From Alcaligenes faecalis (lineage in GTDB: Bacteria; Pseudomonadota; Gammaproteobacteria; Burkholderiales; Burkholderiaceae_B): a stretch of DNA of 64,000 bases. Both the position numbers and the translations under genes were made by a program. Under the pieces are notes generated by a model. It was not told the origin of the DNA. It saw only the letters and a list, made by a program, of their open reading frames with translations, and ran no database searches. Location of the stretch: contig NZ_CP031747.1 in the NCBI RefSeq assembly GCF_005311025.1, positions 124,001 through 188,000 of the forward strand, read 5' to 3'. This document shows positions 63,503 to 64,000 of this stretch, in pieces (position 1 is the stretch's first letter; every line of letters starts with the position of its first letter).

Positions 63503-63537
63503 AAAAAAGCACATGCAAACTGCATGTGCTTTTTTTT
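63503..63537. terminator. Rho-independent terminator of the cbb3 locus
   Basis: AGCACATGCA-AAC-TGCATGTGCT with A residues before and eight T after; it can act on both strands and separates the locus from the convergent fnr-type gene. Confidence 0.92.
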
Positions 63538-63631
63538 GTGCGCGCTTGGTGCTGGGGAGTGATGCAGCAGGCCCTAGAGACGTTCAGAGCCTTGCGTAAG
63601 CCCTAGGCAATACCAGGTAAAGCAAGTAGCC

Positions 63632-64000
63632 TTAATCGCACTCCGTGCCTGCCAGAGTGCGCAGGGCAGCCAGATCCAGCAAGTGGACTTCACGCTGGGA
63701 GATTTTCAGCAGACCTTCGCGCGCAAAACGCGAGAACAGGCGGCTGACCGTTTCCAGTGTCAGGCCCAGGAAGTTGCCGATTTCTTCGCGGCTCATGCGC
63801 AGAATGAATTCGTAAGGGGAGTAGCCAAGCAGCGACAGGCGCTGGGACAGGTTCAGCAAGAAGGCGGCCAGGCGCTGCTCGGAACGCAGTCCGGCCAAGG
63901 TCATCATCAGTTGATGGGCGCGGTTGATTTCCTTGCTCATCAAGCGACGGAATTGTTGTTGCAAGATAGGCAGTTGGGCCGACAGGCGGTCCAGATCATC
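63632..64000 (-). CDS. fnr: Crp/Fnr-family transcriptional regulator, C-terminal part (FNR-like)
   Basis: The last 122 codons are in the window; the gene continues past the right edge. Visible are the dimerisation helix (SEQRLAAFLLNLSQRLSLLG) and the winged helix-turn-helix with SREEIGNFLGLTLETVSRLF, whose recognition helix (E-x-x-S-R) is the one that reads TTGAT half-sites. The N-terminal Cys residues for the [4Fe-4S] cluster are outside the window, so oxygen sensing is inferred. The nearby FNR boxes and cbb3 genes make it their likely regulator. Confidence 0.85.
   Translation of the reverse strand, partial: DDLDRLSAQLPILQQQFRRLMSKEINRAHQLMMTLAGLRSEQRLAAFLLNLSQRLSLLGYSPYEFILRMSREEIGNFLGLTLETVSRLFSRFAREGLLKISQREVHLLDLAALRTLAGTECD

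Overview
The window looks like chromosomal DNA of a betaproteobacterium of the family Alcaligenaceae, most likely Alcaligenes (inference). The grounds are a moderate GC content by eye (well below Bordetella or Achromobacter), the gene order gyrA-serC-pheA-tyrA-aroA-cmk-rpsA-ihfB-lapA-lapB-rfaE1-hldD-HhH protein-cysM, a complete phenylacetate epoxidase cluster, and a cbb3 oxidase cluster ending at an fnr-type gene. I see no prophage, insertion sequence, CRISPR array, rRNA or tRNA. Most of the window is core genome.

Layout. 1-9.5 kb: tail of a DNA alkylation repair gene, a membrane metallophosphoesterase, a large-subunit catalase, an unknown outer-membrane barrel, a small unknown gene, an exported penicillin-acylase-type hydrolase, ferredoxin fdxA, and an efflux pump divergent from a LysR regulator. 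9.5-12 kb (minus strand): ubiG-gph and an OmpA-family protein. 12-27.5 kb: a plus-strand core run covering gyrase A, serine and aromatic amino acid synthesis, cmk, ribosomal protein S1, IHF-beta, LPS assembly control (lapAB), heptose synthesis, a small exported HhH protein and cysM. 27.5-34.2 kb: mltB, an HDAC-fold deacetylase, etfBA, an acyl-CoA dehydrogenase and a 1-Cys peroxiredoxin. 34.2-40 kb: a small membrane protein behind two tandem LexA boxes, a two-gene lipoate ligase, rplS, a Nudix CoA hydrolase, rsgA, an M48 protease and orn. 40-48.3 kb: paaABCDE-paaN-paaG-paaI-paaK. 48.4-56.2 kb: acpS-nagZ-uvrC-pgsA, an MFS gene, queF and aceA. 56.3-64 kb: the cbb3 oxidase locus and the 3' end of an fnr/crp-family gene.

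How the genes fit together. The paa genes activate phenylacetate (PaaK), epoxidise it (PaaABCE with PaaD), isomerise it (PaaG), oxidise the ring-opened aldehyde (PaaN) and salvage CoA (PaaI). The product passes to beta-oxidation, which fits the nearby ETF and acyl-CoA dehydrogenase and, through acetyl-CoA, isocitrate lyase. The cbb3 locus has two perfect FNR boxes and lies beside an FNR-type gene, indicating oxygen control.

Most interesting points: (1) a 64-residue single-span membrane protein directly under two tandem consensus LexA boxes, a candidate SOS-induced division inhibitor or membrane effector; (2) a CcoI-like copper P-type ATPase reduced to its eight membrane helices, with the CPC motif kept and all soluble domains absent; (3) a candidate FNR-linked, C-rich small RNA divergent from that gene and sharing its FNR box; (4) a bipartite lipoate ligase; (5) an EPSP synthase with Ser at position 101, where class I enzymes normally have Pro.
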